64,000 bases of DNA from Limnanthes douglasii subsp. nivea (Eukaryota > Streptophyta > Magnoliopsida > Brassicales > Limnanthaceae), in assembly GCA_036936605.1 (NCBI GenBank), contig JAUPFV010000001.1, positions 167,858,643 through 167,922,642 of the forward strand. Direction: 5' to 3'. A program made the position numbers and the translations under genes. Positions 45,401-56,049 of the stretch are shown here, one piece after another. The notes beneath the pieces were generated by a model. It worked only from the letters and a program-made list of their open reading frames with translations. It had not been told where the DNA came from and did not search any database. Within the stretch, counting starts at the first letter, position 1; every line of letters starts with the position of its first letter.

Positions 45401-45719
45401 CCTAACTTTAGGTATAAGGCATATTAAAGTAGAATAAACTCCTTTAGGTATGTCTGAGGTCAAGAAATATCCTTTAACAGCATTAAGCAAATCACATTTA
45501 ATTATAGACCAACAAGCAAGATAGAATCTGGAGTTGAAACCATCAACTCTAGAGGCACTGTTTTTGTTAAGAGATCTAATAACATCATATAATTCTTCTA
45601 AAGTAGGTTCTTTCAAGATGCTTTCATTACTTTGTTCAGTTAAAATTTCAGGTATAAAATTTCTAACAGTAGACAGATCATTCATAAGAGAGTGGGAAAG
45701 TGGGAGTGGCAGAAAATAG
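42418..45719 (-). mobile_element. L1-type LINE, 5'-truncated, minus strand
   Basis: The element begins inside ORF2 (no endonuclease) and runs through RT, zinc-knuckle and RNase H domains to a 3' untranslated region of about 375 bp ending near 42,418 in a short A-rich stretch on the minus strand. 5' truncation is typical of target-primed LINE insertion. I could not fix target-site duplications. Its single coding lesion makes it the youngest LINE in the window. Confidence 0.8.
42794..45685 (-). pseudogene. LINE ORF2 (RT, zf-RVT, RNase H), one internal stop
   Basis: RT block (45,685-44,183): FRHISLCSVFNVIISKLIQS, DEQGAYIDNRMIQENILIAQ, motif A LSLDMPKAFDKLEF, GLRQGDPLSPCLF and catalytic AYADDIILFLNG, then the thumb FGGKITLINSVLMSYPIYYL. 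A single in-frame TAG (44,180-44,182) follows; the same frame then gives the zf-RVT domain (KIWNNLSPKKCSFCLWRVLN, KCVHCDNIESLQHVFVSC). Last comes a C-terminal RNase H: LNCDGSSLI, ICAEISGLLNG, IEIDCLALFN and NLAADWLAKHAL, with the acidic residues present. Plant L1 elements often carry this extra RNase H. Confidence 0.93.
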
Positions 45720-46454
45720 TAGTATCAATGAATGTGGTTTATTGTGTTGAAGATAATGCACAACTGTACAATACGAGCCATAACGATAACACAAAAAATA
45801 CTAATAAAAACGTTAAACAATTGTTTTTACACTAAACGAGTTTTCTAGTTCTAAACCAATAATATTCAAGTTTTTTTATCTAAATAAATATAATGTTTTG
45901 TAAATTCTTTGGATAAATCAAGTGAATAAGTATATAATTTTGTAGTGTATTTTTAATAATTTTTTTAAACATAATTGTTTATGTAGCATTCAATAGATGA
46001 CGTCAATGAAATTATGAAAAAGATGGACTAAAATATGTTGAACAATCACAATACAATCTAATTCTGTTAATTATTAACTGTCAAATATCTTTATCTTTTA
46101 CTCCGTATTAAACGTTATTTATAATATTTATTATATAAAATCATTGTTATCATTCTCTTTTAAATTAATTAAAAATAAATATATTCTAATTACGCCATCA
46201 ATATATATATTTTGTTTTATTCTAATTAATCTTATTTTTTATTAAATTAAATTTTGGTTAAATTAAAATTTTGATTAATTCATCAATAATCATAAAATTT
46301 GTTAAATATTTATATATTTAGTATTAAATACATTAAATGTTACGCAGTACTTAACATAAAATATTTTTTTAAATAAATAAACTGATTTGTTAGATTTTAT
46401 AGTGTTTAAATATGCTGATCTTACAATAATATTTGACCATAATCAAAGGTTTTT
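45720..46454. other. No gene recognised, very AT-rich
   Basis: Among the most AT-rich stretches of the window. No reading frame or repeat ends recognised. Confidence 0.4.
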
Positions 46455-47045
46455 GTGACGAGGAATATTGAATTTATTCCATACTAACCCGGCCCACTCC
46501 ACAATAGGGGCAGACATGCGAATATCGTTATAGGTATCCTTCATTGTGAAGTTATCGCAGCCAACCTTCGCAATCCAAAATGGAACATCATAGGAGTTGA
46601 TGTTAGGAGGGGAGAGGGTGATGATGAGGTTGTTGATCTCCAGAAGATTAAAACGACTTCTAACTCTAGTCGATCTGATTTTTGGAAGCCAATTCCAATG
46701 ACCATCGAGAATAATATCTGATACCTTGAAGTTTTACCCGAGCCGGAAATCCTTGATGATATTGGTACCATAGTGCGAAGCAACAGAGGTAGAGAGGAGC
46801 CATTGGTCATACCAGAAGAAAGTACTCGAACCATTGCCAATAGCAACCCTGTACAAATTACTAGCCAACAAGCAAATATAAAGAAATTTCCTCCAAATCC
46901 AAGAAGGAGAGGAACCAGTAGAAAGATTCCATAATTTGTTTTCTATTTTTATCCAATCACACGAGATAGAGTGACTGTTATTACTAATAATAGACCAGAG
47001 TAAAGACAGTTTTCTTATATCGTGTCTTGGAGAAGGTTGCTTCAA
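46455..47045 (-). pseudogene. LINE ORF2 3' fragment (zf-RVT region)
   Basis: The minus strand reads SSPSWIWRKFLYICLLASNL, YRVAIGNGSSTFFWYDQWLL and, after a frame change, VEWAGLVWNKFNIPRHK (46,455-46,500), the zinc-knuckle region of L1 ORF2. The same blocks occur in the plus-strand LINE relic at 31.5 kb (SKLYRMTIDNGENTSFQFDH). RT and RNase H are absent. Confidence 0.75.
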
Positions 47046-47840
47046 AATCTTAGTTAGACAAACTATCTATAAATTAAGCATTAAATTTTAAAAAATGATT
47101 ATTTTAGTTTTTATTATTCGTAGTTCTATGTTCGATATTGAACTGGTATGAATTTGTCTTAGATAAATAAAATATAATATTCATAAAATCTGTAATGAAA
47201 TAATTAAAATGTATCTCGCAAGACGCATTATGAGGTTTTAACAATAGTTAAAATTTTTACAACCTATTTTCGTAATAGATATAATTCATTTACTAAAAAA
47301 ACGTCCGGATTTAGTTCATTAGTTATCCATTTTTATTAGGTCTTTGAGTAAAAATTATCCGCTTTTAGTCCAAAATTATCTATTTTGGATAAATTTAGTA
47401 TTTTATGTTTATTTGTAGAATTTGCTTTGTCGAAAATGGAAAATAAAATGACTATTTATGTCGAAAATAGATAGTTAAATGACTATATATTTTTAAAAAT
47501 TGATAATTACACCGGATTGATTTTATCCCAATCTAAATAGTAAAACACTAACTCTAATATTTCTAAATATATTTTTAATTATAATTGCAACGCATCAAAA
47601 TAAATAATAAAAAACTATTTCCTATTAAGAACCCTACAATAAGTATATCTGAAGTACCTAAAGTGCTTACCCAATAGTTATGAATAATAAAAACCCGTCT
47701 TTCTTTGAGCATCTCTTAAATTTATCGAAACACAAAACTGACCTATAAACTAAGATAGAAACGAGCTATAACTATAATAGTAATAGTGAAAAAATGATGT
47801 TGTATAGTATAAGTAATTGTGGTTGGATGGTTACTTATTG
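47046..47840. other. No gene recognised, AT-rich
   Basis: Short poly(A/T) runs only; no coding similarity. Confidence 0.35.
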
Positions 47841-48150
47841 CCTGCCTAATAACATTATTAGGAATGAGCTGGTGGATCAAGGTCTCGGCTTTATGATGCC
47901 GAGTTCTTCTCTTAGAAAAAGTAAACATGATAAAACCTCAACCTCGATCCACCAAATTAGAACTACGTAATTGAAAACTAAGCTACGTATAAAGTTGTGT
48001 ACCTGCTTGCTCTCTGTAAGAGAGTGTTTACATTGATGTTTATAAATTATCTCACCTTTCACCTTTCTTATAAAGACTCAGGTGTCCTTCAGCGTGATGA
48101 CCTGGTTGAGATGTCTCCTCTCATCCTATCCACACACTACTACCATCAAG
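47841..48150 (-). other. Possible solo LTR fragment
   Basis: On the minus strand a TATA-like CTTTATAAGAAAGG (about 48,068-48,080) is followed by a short leader rich in TACGTAG motifs and by GATCCACCAGCTCATTCC. The GC content is higher than in the flanks. It resembles an LTR promoter and R region, but I see no partner copy, no clear TG...CA ends and no target duplication. Confidence 0.25.
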
Positions 48151-49105
48151 TGGCCGGCCCAAATAATTAAATAACTTTGTAAAATTGATTGGTTTTAAAC
48201 CTTTTTATGTATATATTTGATTGTTAATGGCTTTTATAATTGGAAACCTGATCAGAAATGAGACGGTAAAAACTAAAAAGAAAGATCGAATGGAATTTTA
48301 ACAGTTTGATTTAGATTTCAAATTAAAATCAATAAAAAATTATGAACTGAATTTTAATGGTTCGGATTTTATCGATAATCTATCTAGTTTCATCAAAATT
48401 TAAACCAAATTCAATCGATGATATATACGTATGTGTGTATATATAACATGTATTTGTATGTTGTTAAATTTCAATCTAAAATAACAATGAATAGTTATTA
48501 AAGTAGATTTAATATTTAAAAGAAGAATATTTAATAATACAAAATTATGAATTTGAGAGAAATTGGAATTTTGACAAAGAACTAGCAAAAAGATTTTAAA
48601 GTAGGATTCGAGAAAAATGATGATAGATGTTTTTTTTAAAGCTATTAGCTTTCTTATTTGGAGGATTTAAAGTGGAGTTTTTACAATTTTTTGGACTCCA
48701 CTATAAATTACACAAAATTTGTAGAACGACACCAACTAGTAGAGAAACTTTCCCTTCTTCAAAGCAAAATCAAAATTTTTCTCCTTTCTTCTTTCAATTC
48801 CTTTTCTTAGCTTTTTTACTAAATTTCTTGACTGATTTTCATCTGGATTCTAAGATTTGTATCTCCTTCCTTGTTAGCATTTTTTGATTTGATGCTAAGA
48901 GACTACTCTTTTTGATTAAGCTCTTTGTTTTCTGGGTTCATAAATTCAAGTTCCAAGCCACATCTTTGTTGAAGCTTTCATTCCTATTTCTTCATCATTT
49001 TTATTCAGTTCAAGAAATCTTTCATCTTCCATTTTCTGCAAATATATAATTATTTAGTTATCAAATTCTTATATAGCGTATTTCTAAGCTTTCTAAAAAT
49101 ATGAT
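48151..49105. other. No gene recognised
   Basis: AT-rich; part of it (48.6-49.1 kb) may be the 3' untranslated region of the LINE to its right, but no poly(A) tail or target duplication was found. Confidence 0.3.
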
Positions 49106-52100
49106 TGCATCCAGCTGAACTGGAGGTTTGAATGTTTTATAATCTATCTACATTTTGTATTTTAGAGTCCATCGAGCTAACCAATCAGCAACTCGGTTTT
49201 GTTCTATAAAGATGTGGCGAAGAGACATGTTGCTGGTAATTATAGATTATATGCTATTTATTACAGAATCTAGATAATTTGGAACATTTACATATGAAAT
49301 AAGCGAGACAAGAATTTCAGAGTCTGATTCTATGTCAACTTCCCTGATTCCTTTAATTTTGTATATTTGAAGGCCATCGTGCATTGCGTGAGGTTCTGCT
49401 TTAAAAGGAATAAGCATTCCATAAGTGTCTATGTAGCCATGGATAGTGTTTCCTTTGTTGTCACATATAATTATTGCACCACTGGATTCCCTAGAGTCTA
49501 TTAAACGGGGCATAAGCCTGTTTTCATTCCATATATCATTGTCCCAGAAGGAGTTTACAGGAATACCTTTGAACCATCTATTGTTAGTATTTGAATCAAG
49601 AATGATAAGGAGGCCTTTCGTACCAGTTATCTAGCCACAAATCCACATTGCCTTTACCTAGTTTCCATTTTATTTTCTCTTATGCGAATTCTTTTATGTT
49701 AGACAGTCTCTTCCACATTTGAGAACCTTTTTTGAGTAGTTTATTTGTAAATGATGGCTTTCTTTACAGTATATACTGTGGAGAAGGTTTGCCCACAGAG
49801 AGTTATTTTTTCTGAATCTTATCCACAATTTGCATGAGAAAGCTTTTTGGATTTCTTGTAAGCTTCTTATATGTAATCCTTCTTCACCATCTGTTTTGCA
49901 GATTGCTGACCAGGAAGTCCAGTGAATTTTGTTGTCCTCATTGCTTGATCCCCACAAGAATTTGATCAGTAGTATTTTAACTTTTATGATGATGGATTTT
50001 GGGAGCCAACAGCTTTGTAACCAGTGCAAAGAGATAGCCATTAAGTCTGGATTGACTAATGTAAGTCTTCGACCAAAATATAACTTTTTATCATTCCAGC
50101 TAGCTTTCTTAGCTTTAATCTTTTCCAGTAGATATATGTACTTGTTTGCTTTATTTTGAGGACTCAATGTGATCCCTAAATAAGTGGTTGTAAGGTGGCT
50201 TATACTAAAGTTTGTCTGAATAGCCAAAGATCTTCTTATATTCCGAGAGAGATTGGTTGTTGTTATTATGATCGTTTTTATTTGTTGAGAGATTGACCAG
50301 AGATATTCTGATAAACCTGCAAGAAGATTCCAATTTTCTCCATAGAAGAAGATAATATATTAGTGAATATTAGGAAATCATCATCGAAAGAAAGACTTGA
50401 AATAATCATTTTCTTATGTTTAAGTATTATAAAGTCTTATCCTGAATAAACATTGAATTCTATCCTCTTAAAAGGATCTCTTCAACTAAAATAAAAAGAC
50501 TAGGGGATAGTGGATCCCCTTGTCTGACTGCTATTTTGAGTTTAAAGAAACCCACTAATTCTTCATTTATAAGAAGGGATACATGAACTGCTTTAATGAG
50601 GTTACCCACTAGTGATATTACTCTGTTGGTGAAGATATAACAGTGTAGATATTTGAGAATGAAGTTGTGAGATAGGTTGTCAAAAACCTTTGACATGTCC
50701 ACCTTGATGAATATGTTTCCAACTTGAGTCTTCCTACCAATGTCATGTACTAGCTCATTTGTAATTAAGATGTTTTCATGAATCGATCTGCCTTTGACAT
50801 ATGCTCCCTGCACTTACGAAATCATTTTAGGCAAGATAGTAGATAGTCTATTATTTAATAATTTTAACATGATTCTGTTTAACATTGAACAAAGGCTTAT
50901 TGGTCTACATTGGTTCTAGTAGTAAGGACATTCAACGTTAGGTATTAAACAAATTCCAGTGGGTAAGATGCCTTTCGGAATGTCTTGGCCATTAATAAAA
51001 GATATCAGAGCTTTGTGTATATCTTGTTTGATGATTCTTCAACATGTTGTAAAGAAACATCTATTAAAGCCACCCACTCCAGCTGCTCCTTCTGAGTTGA
51101 TGCTCTGTATTATGCTTGATACTTCTTGTTCTGTAGGCAAAGTTAATAGAAAACCGTTGTCTGATTCATTAATCGCTTTAGGGATAACATTAAATATATC
51201 ATTGTTCATATAATCAGCTTATTGTCGTTATTATAGTAAGATGGGGTAGATAGGATATCTTTAAAGTATTCCACATCTGATGATTTAATGGCTTATTCAT
51301 TTAAGAACCATTTGTTGTTGAGTTTGATTCATGTCATTTTTGTTTTCCTTCTCTTTCTTTTAACATAATTATGGTAGGTTTTGGTGTTTCTGTCTCAATC
51401 CTGATCAATTTAGAATAGCATTTTTGTCTCCAAAACTCTTCTTCCTGAATCCATAGAGATGGCCATAAGATGCTCAGCTGTAGCTTTAGTTAGAGAGATT
51501 TTGTCCTCTTGACCATTAGAGCAGATGAATCTAGCTTCCTTAACCTTTACATTTTCTTCAGTTTAAATGACTTTGTCAAAGATATTACTAAAGTAGTTTA
51601 TGTTCCAATTCTTCAACCTCTTTAATATGTTCCAGAATACAAACAGAGGATAGACATTCATTGGTACATTCCAGCTTGACTCTATAATGTTTAAGAACTC
51701 TTTGTCTAATGTCCATGCATTCAGAAATTTGAAGATTTTAATGTGTTTATCTCTGTCTTTAATGATTGATACACACAAAGCTGTATGATCAGAGCATCTA
51801 TGGACCATGTGTTCCACCTTAATTTCTGCAAAGTAGTCTGCCCATTCATGGTTGAATAACACTCTATCTAAGATTTTCCATTTTGTTTTGTTGGTCCATG
51901 TGAGCTTCGTACTTGAAAAATCTGCATCTTCTAAGAAGCAGTCTTTAATTATATCATTAAAGTCAGTAGAAATCTGATAACAATATATAGTACAAGCAAT
52001 TTTTTCAGATGGAGAGGCTATTGAGTTAAAGTCACCCATTAGTAACCATTATTTAGTAGTTTGAACAATGCTACGTATTGTGTTCCATAGCTCCATCCAG

Positions 52101-52380
52101 TTCATCTTCCAGAGAAACATTAACAAGGATTATTTCTCCTGAAACGTATCCAAAAAAGAGCCAAAGTTTAAATCCAAGAAGTTATTTCTCTTGACTATAC
52201 CATCTCTCCGACTTAGAGAGTCATTTCCTTCCTTAGCATAATCATCAACTGCAGTCATTTTATCCTTTTTCGCTTACTTATTAAAGGAAATAAGAAATTG
52301 AAGACTTCGTTTATTATCCTTTTTGGGTTTCCGAATACCTCCACTTGTTTGTCTAATTTCAACTAGAGGCTATCATAATG
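49106..52380 (-). mobile_element. L1-type LINE, minus strand, decayed
   Basis: Endonuclease, RT and RNase H traces lie in correct order on the minus strand (52.27 to 49.1 kb). The zf-RVT region is almost absent, apparently by a deletion near 49.52 kb. The 5' end abuts the element 5 aORF near 52.38 kb. Confidence 0.8.
49110..52270 (-). pseudogene. LINE ORF2 (endonuclease, RT, RNase H), broken
   Basis: Endonuclease: GDFNSIASPSEKIACT at 52,039, KWKILDRVLFNHEWADYF and the catalytic RCSDHTALCV (about 51,800). RT: QGAYVKGRSIHENILITNEL (50,813), IKVDMSKVFDNLSH, AVRQGDPLSPSLFILVEEIL, then FDDDFLIFTNI (about 50,390) in another frame, then YFGRRLTLVNPDLMAISLHW and KFLWGSSNEDNKIHW. RNase H: AIIICDNKGN, EPHAMHDGL, DIESDSEILV and QNRVADWLARW (49,513 to about 49,150). 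The first RNase H catalytic DG reads DN. At least five stops or frameshifts. Confidence 0.85.
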
Positions 52381-53416
52381 AAGATCATTTTTCACAGACT
52401 CCTAATAGTTCTGGGTCTGCTTTTGCAAGGTACCTTCCAAATCAAACATCTTAGCTTAGAATTGTTCTTTTGTTCCACGAGCTCTTTCTTAACAGAGCGG
52501 ACCTGACATTCATTTTGATAAACGAGCGATCTTTGAACTGAGGTAGCTTTATTTAAGTCAGTAAATCTTCCTCCAAGATACGCTGTACTATCTTCAAGTT
52601 TTGAATTTGACTTACCCATGTGTGAGATCGCTTCCTTCTACTTTGACACTTTCTTTTCCAATTTAGTGATGGGATTGACAAGATCGTATAGAGCAATAAC
52701 AACAAAGTCCGCTTTATGAAGTTGAAAGGATCTGAAACTGGAAGAACTCTCAAGAGCTGGCAAATGATCACTTTGACTTTGAGTGCCTAGATTTTGTAGT
52801 TACTCTGAACTTTGTGTCTCTTGCACAAATTTATTTCCTTTCGAATGAAGTGGTGAATAATGTTCTGACGCATGAACATCATAGCGATCAAACATCAAAA
52901 GGATAGTGGTTTGATACGCGGCAGGTGCAAACTCTATGTTGGCCTTACATTTCTTCTAGGTAGAAGACCTGTTATAATTTTTTATATTTTCTTTCCATTT
53001 TCTATGCCTGGATGCATGTGTTGATTTTTACATTTTAGGGGCACAACCTTTTCTTGCACCTGAGAAAGCAAAAAATCATTAACCATATTTGTTGGTTTAT
53101 CACTTTTTCTCTCTTCCGTGGTGCTTTCGGTTGTTTTCCTTATGACCGAATCCTCACTAGAGGACCGTTTTCTGGTAAGTAGAAACACTTGGGCGTCGGA
53201 GGCATCTAATTATTTTAGAACCTCCACCGGGTCGGGTTGGGTAATCAACTGCTCATAGAAGAGGACACGCTCCGAATTTATGCGCTATAGATGACTCCAA
53301 ACCAAGTGGTTCAATTTTAAGAACTTGAAAAATTCATTCAACCAATTCGTACCGGCCTCATTGGTTTAACCTCTCTTTCACATCTCTTAAGTGTTGTTGT
53401 TGGGATTTAGAGACCA

Positions 53417-53748
53417 CTGCAAAAATAAATGATGATTTGAGTTTGTAAGTATTAAATACATGTAATAATTAAAGTTTTGGCGGTAAGAGACCAGACTCAC
53501 CTATTTTTATTTTTTTTCGGAGGAAACCCGCAACCGCTACTCAGAGTGCAATGAGTGTGCACAGGGTAAACCCTCAGTCTGAGGCGATAGCCTGCAAACC
53601 AACGCCAGAAGGTAAACCACATAAAGTGACAGGCTCAGCCGAGAAAGTGTATGTAGAGGGACTCGAACTCATGACCTTTTGGTCATAAGAATGTCATACT
53701 CAACCAACTCGGCTACCCCTTGGGGGCAAAAATATTGACCAAACTCAC
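53417..53748 (-). other. Predicted aORF intron enlarged by a SINE
   Basis: On the minus strand AG|GTGAGT (from 53,748) to TTTTTGCAG (53,417), 332 nt. Removing the 232-bp SINE and one 16-bp target copy leaves 84 nt, exactly the length of the element 2 intron. Confidence 0.55.
53505..53736 (-). mobile_element. tRNA-derived SINE
   Basis: On the minus strand it starts with a tRNA-like head. The A box TAGCCGAGTTGG pairs with + 53,704-53,715 and the B box GAGTTCGAGTCCC with + 53,658-53,670. A body of about 150 bp follows, ending in an A-rich tail (AAAAAAAATAAAAATA). It is flanked by 16-bp repeats, GACCAGACTCACCTAT (53,489-53,504) and GACCAAACTCACCTAT (53,737-53,752). The element 2 paralogue at 6,061-6,085 shows the empty site. 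RNA polymerase III would transcribe it. Confidence 0.88.
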
Positions 53749-54659
53749 CTATACTCTTTCACTCCTTTGAAATTCAGCTGCGATTGGTCTCTCTTGAAAT
53801 TAGTTTTCTATTTTCCCCATACTTGCTGATAAAGAGGGATTGTTCCTTTCAAGTCTTCCCATCTTTAAGAAGGTAGACTACCACCTTATACTTGTTTCCC
53901 ATAGTGATGAAATAAAAAGGAATTTGAAGGTTATTTGATAAAGAATTGATTAACATGAACCGCTCTATAAAGATCCTAGATAGTTTTGACGCAACAATGT
54001 ACAACAGGTGCATGTACTATGTATTCATGCTCGCTTGACTAGGGCATAGGCTCAATAGCTCAAAATATCAAACGATAGTTGGATCTAATAAGAACCGAAG
54101 TCCTCAGTTCAAGACATCCAGTTAAACTACTAGCTTTTGATTTTTGATAAATATAAATGTCCCTCCAGCATTCAAAAATCATATACCGACTGAATTTGAA
54201 ATCCCCGACGCGTTCAGAAATTGGACTCTTCCTCTTTAGAGTAATAGTTGTATTTGATTTCATAAAGAACAACCAAGTATCTGTTTTGATGTTGTGAAGA
54301 TTGAGTCGTAACACATCGACTATTTCAGGAGGTAGTATAACTTCTACTCTTATCTTCTTTTATTTGTTTTTACTTCAGAGCCTTCATGTTATCCTCCGAG
54401 ATTTTTGTTTCTTTCCGAACACTACCTCTTTTATTGTCTGAGCCGCCAGCCTCTGATGCGAGGTTGATACGATATTCTACATCTTTCTCTTGTTCATCGA
54501 TTACCCACATAGAATTCACTTTGGTGGTCGGTATTATATTTTGATCTCCCTTCGGAGGTGTATCTCGAGCTGTTGGAATCCCATGGGCTTTACTAGAAGC
54601 CTCCCTACGAAACCCGACCAATTGTTCTGTGGGTTTAGTGTTAAAGGGAAATCTAACAA

Positions 54660-55372
54660 ATTGTCACCAAAATAATGATTTTATTGATTCGATAAGATAA
54701 GCCTCATTGTACATAGTATTAAACCTATTTATACTATTTACATAGAAGTTTCAATCTATCATTAACAACGTAATTCCACTAATCTTGGTCGTAGACTTGT
54801 ATTTATAATAATGGCCAATAATTGTGGACATTAATCTAGTCATAGTGCGTTACGTGAGTTGACCAGTCAACCGCTCCTTAAACAAGGTTTAATTTTTTCC
54901 TTAGCCATTTATCTTGTCAAGTGAGCTTCAACGGCTTTGTTGTTATGCATTCGTCTTTGACAACCTCTGCTCGGTCGCTACTGGGTAAGTCTTGATCGTA
55001 GTTGTGTGTAGTAATAATTCTTGCTCGATTTCTTCTTTATTTCTGCTCAGTATTACCTTTGCTCGGTTTCATCTTAATCGAGCTCGTGTTCAACTCTATT
55101 ATCTGCTCAGCTACTTTATCGCTGGCACGAGCCTCAGTCAGATTATATTGGTAGTTTTGTTCGACTTTTATTAAGTTTCTTTTTATATGATAGCCTCATT
55201 ATTTCTCGTATAGGCCTTGACCTGGGCACTGATAAATGATACTGTCAGGTAACTTGAATGTTATTTTATTATGAAGTGGAGGTTCCTCAGTTTGACCTTG
55301 GTCTTCTATCATTAAACACTTTTTTTACTTGTAGCTTACCCAATGAACTTAATGTTTATAATATCGACATCA
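54660..55372 (-). repeat. Probable 3' LTR of element 6
   Basis: On the minus strand a purine tract AGGGGGGCC (55,376-55,384) is followed by TCA and then TGATGTCGATATT, a plausible LTR start at 55,372. The region to its left is non-coding up to the element 5 aORF. The outer end is uncertain and no 5' partner LTR is in the window. Confidence 0.4.
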
Positions 55373-55384
55373 TGAGGCCCCCCT

Positions 55385-56049
55385 AATCCATTAAATAGGT
55401 TTGAAAAATGTATTGGATGAAATAATTAACATTGGGCGAATACAAATGAAGTATAAAGTTCGCATGGTATGACGTGTCAAGGAACATTTTTACGTAATGA
55501 CGACTGTCATAAAACATGTTGCATGTATCCTGGTGACTCTGACAAAATGATCCAACTAGATCTTGCCTCTTCGATTCTTGTGTGGTGTGTTACAATTAAT
55601 TAAATAAATAATAATTAGTGTAGTTCCATCACACATGGGGTAAAAGCGTTTAAAATCGAAGAGTCATCACAATTTGAATCAAAACTTTATTTTCAATATT
55701 CTGAGTGAGTATAAATGAGAGAAAACAACCTTCCTTTATGTTGCAGGTCGTGAGATCTTGTCGTCTATTGGCGCTGAAGAGTTTGTTAATTTTAAGGTAC
55801 GTTTTTTATACCTCTAGTAATGATGTAATATGCAGTAGGATTTCCCTTGGAGCGGTACTAGGGTTTATCCATAAATTACTTTCGGTAGTATTACTTGGAG
55901 TTTGGTTGCCTAAGAACTTCCATGACGATAATTCTTTGTGAATAATCGTGACTAGAAAACTTGCCTTATGACTGCTGTTGAATCATTGGAGTTAGTCAAG
56001 TCATAACACCAAAGAAAAATGTGAAAAATAAAGAGAAAGCCACTCACGA
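55385..56049 (+). promoter_or_regulatory. Promoter and leader of the element 6 antisense ORF
   Basis: TATAAATG at 55,710-55,717, with an ACGT-containing ATGACGTGTCAAGG near 55,470. No LTR-like or coding sequence between the polypurine tract and the aORF domain. Same arrangement as in elements 1, 3 and 4. Confidence 0.45.

Larger units (their letters stand above)
52392..54621 (-). pseudogene. Element 5 aORF relic (minus strand)
   Basis: A close paralogue of the element 2 aORF. Exon 1 (54,621 to about 53,749) includes RINLASEAGGSDNKRGSVRK against RINLTLEAGNSGDKRGNSEK in element 2. Exon 2 (from 53,416) includes NEAGTNWLNEFFKFLKLNH and the basic/serine block 53,188-52,982. Its C-terminal coiled coil (SKLEDSTAYLGGRFTDLNKA, NECQVRSVKKELVEQ) reaches 52,392, about 240 residues beyond where the element 2 copy is cut off. 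There is no pol on the expected strand; it is truncated by a LINE. A SINE sits in its intron. Confidence 0.7.

Noticed and set aside
53641..53728. A tRNA gene on the minus strand
   Set aside because: A and B boxes are present, but a 150-bp body, an A-rich tail and target duplications follow, so it is a SINE.
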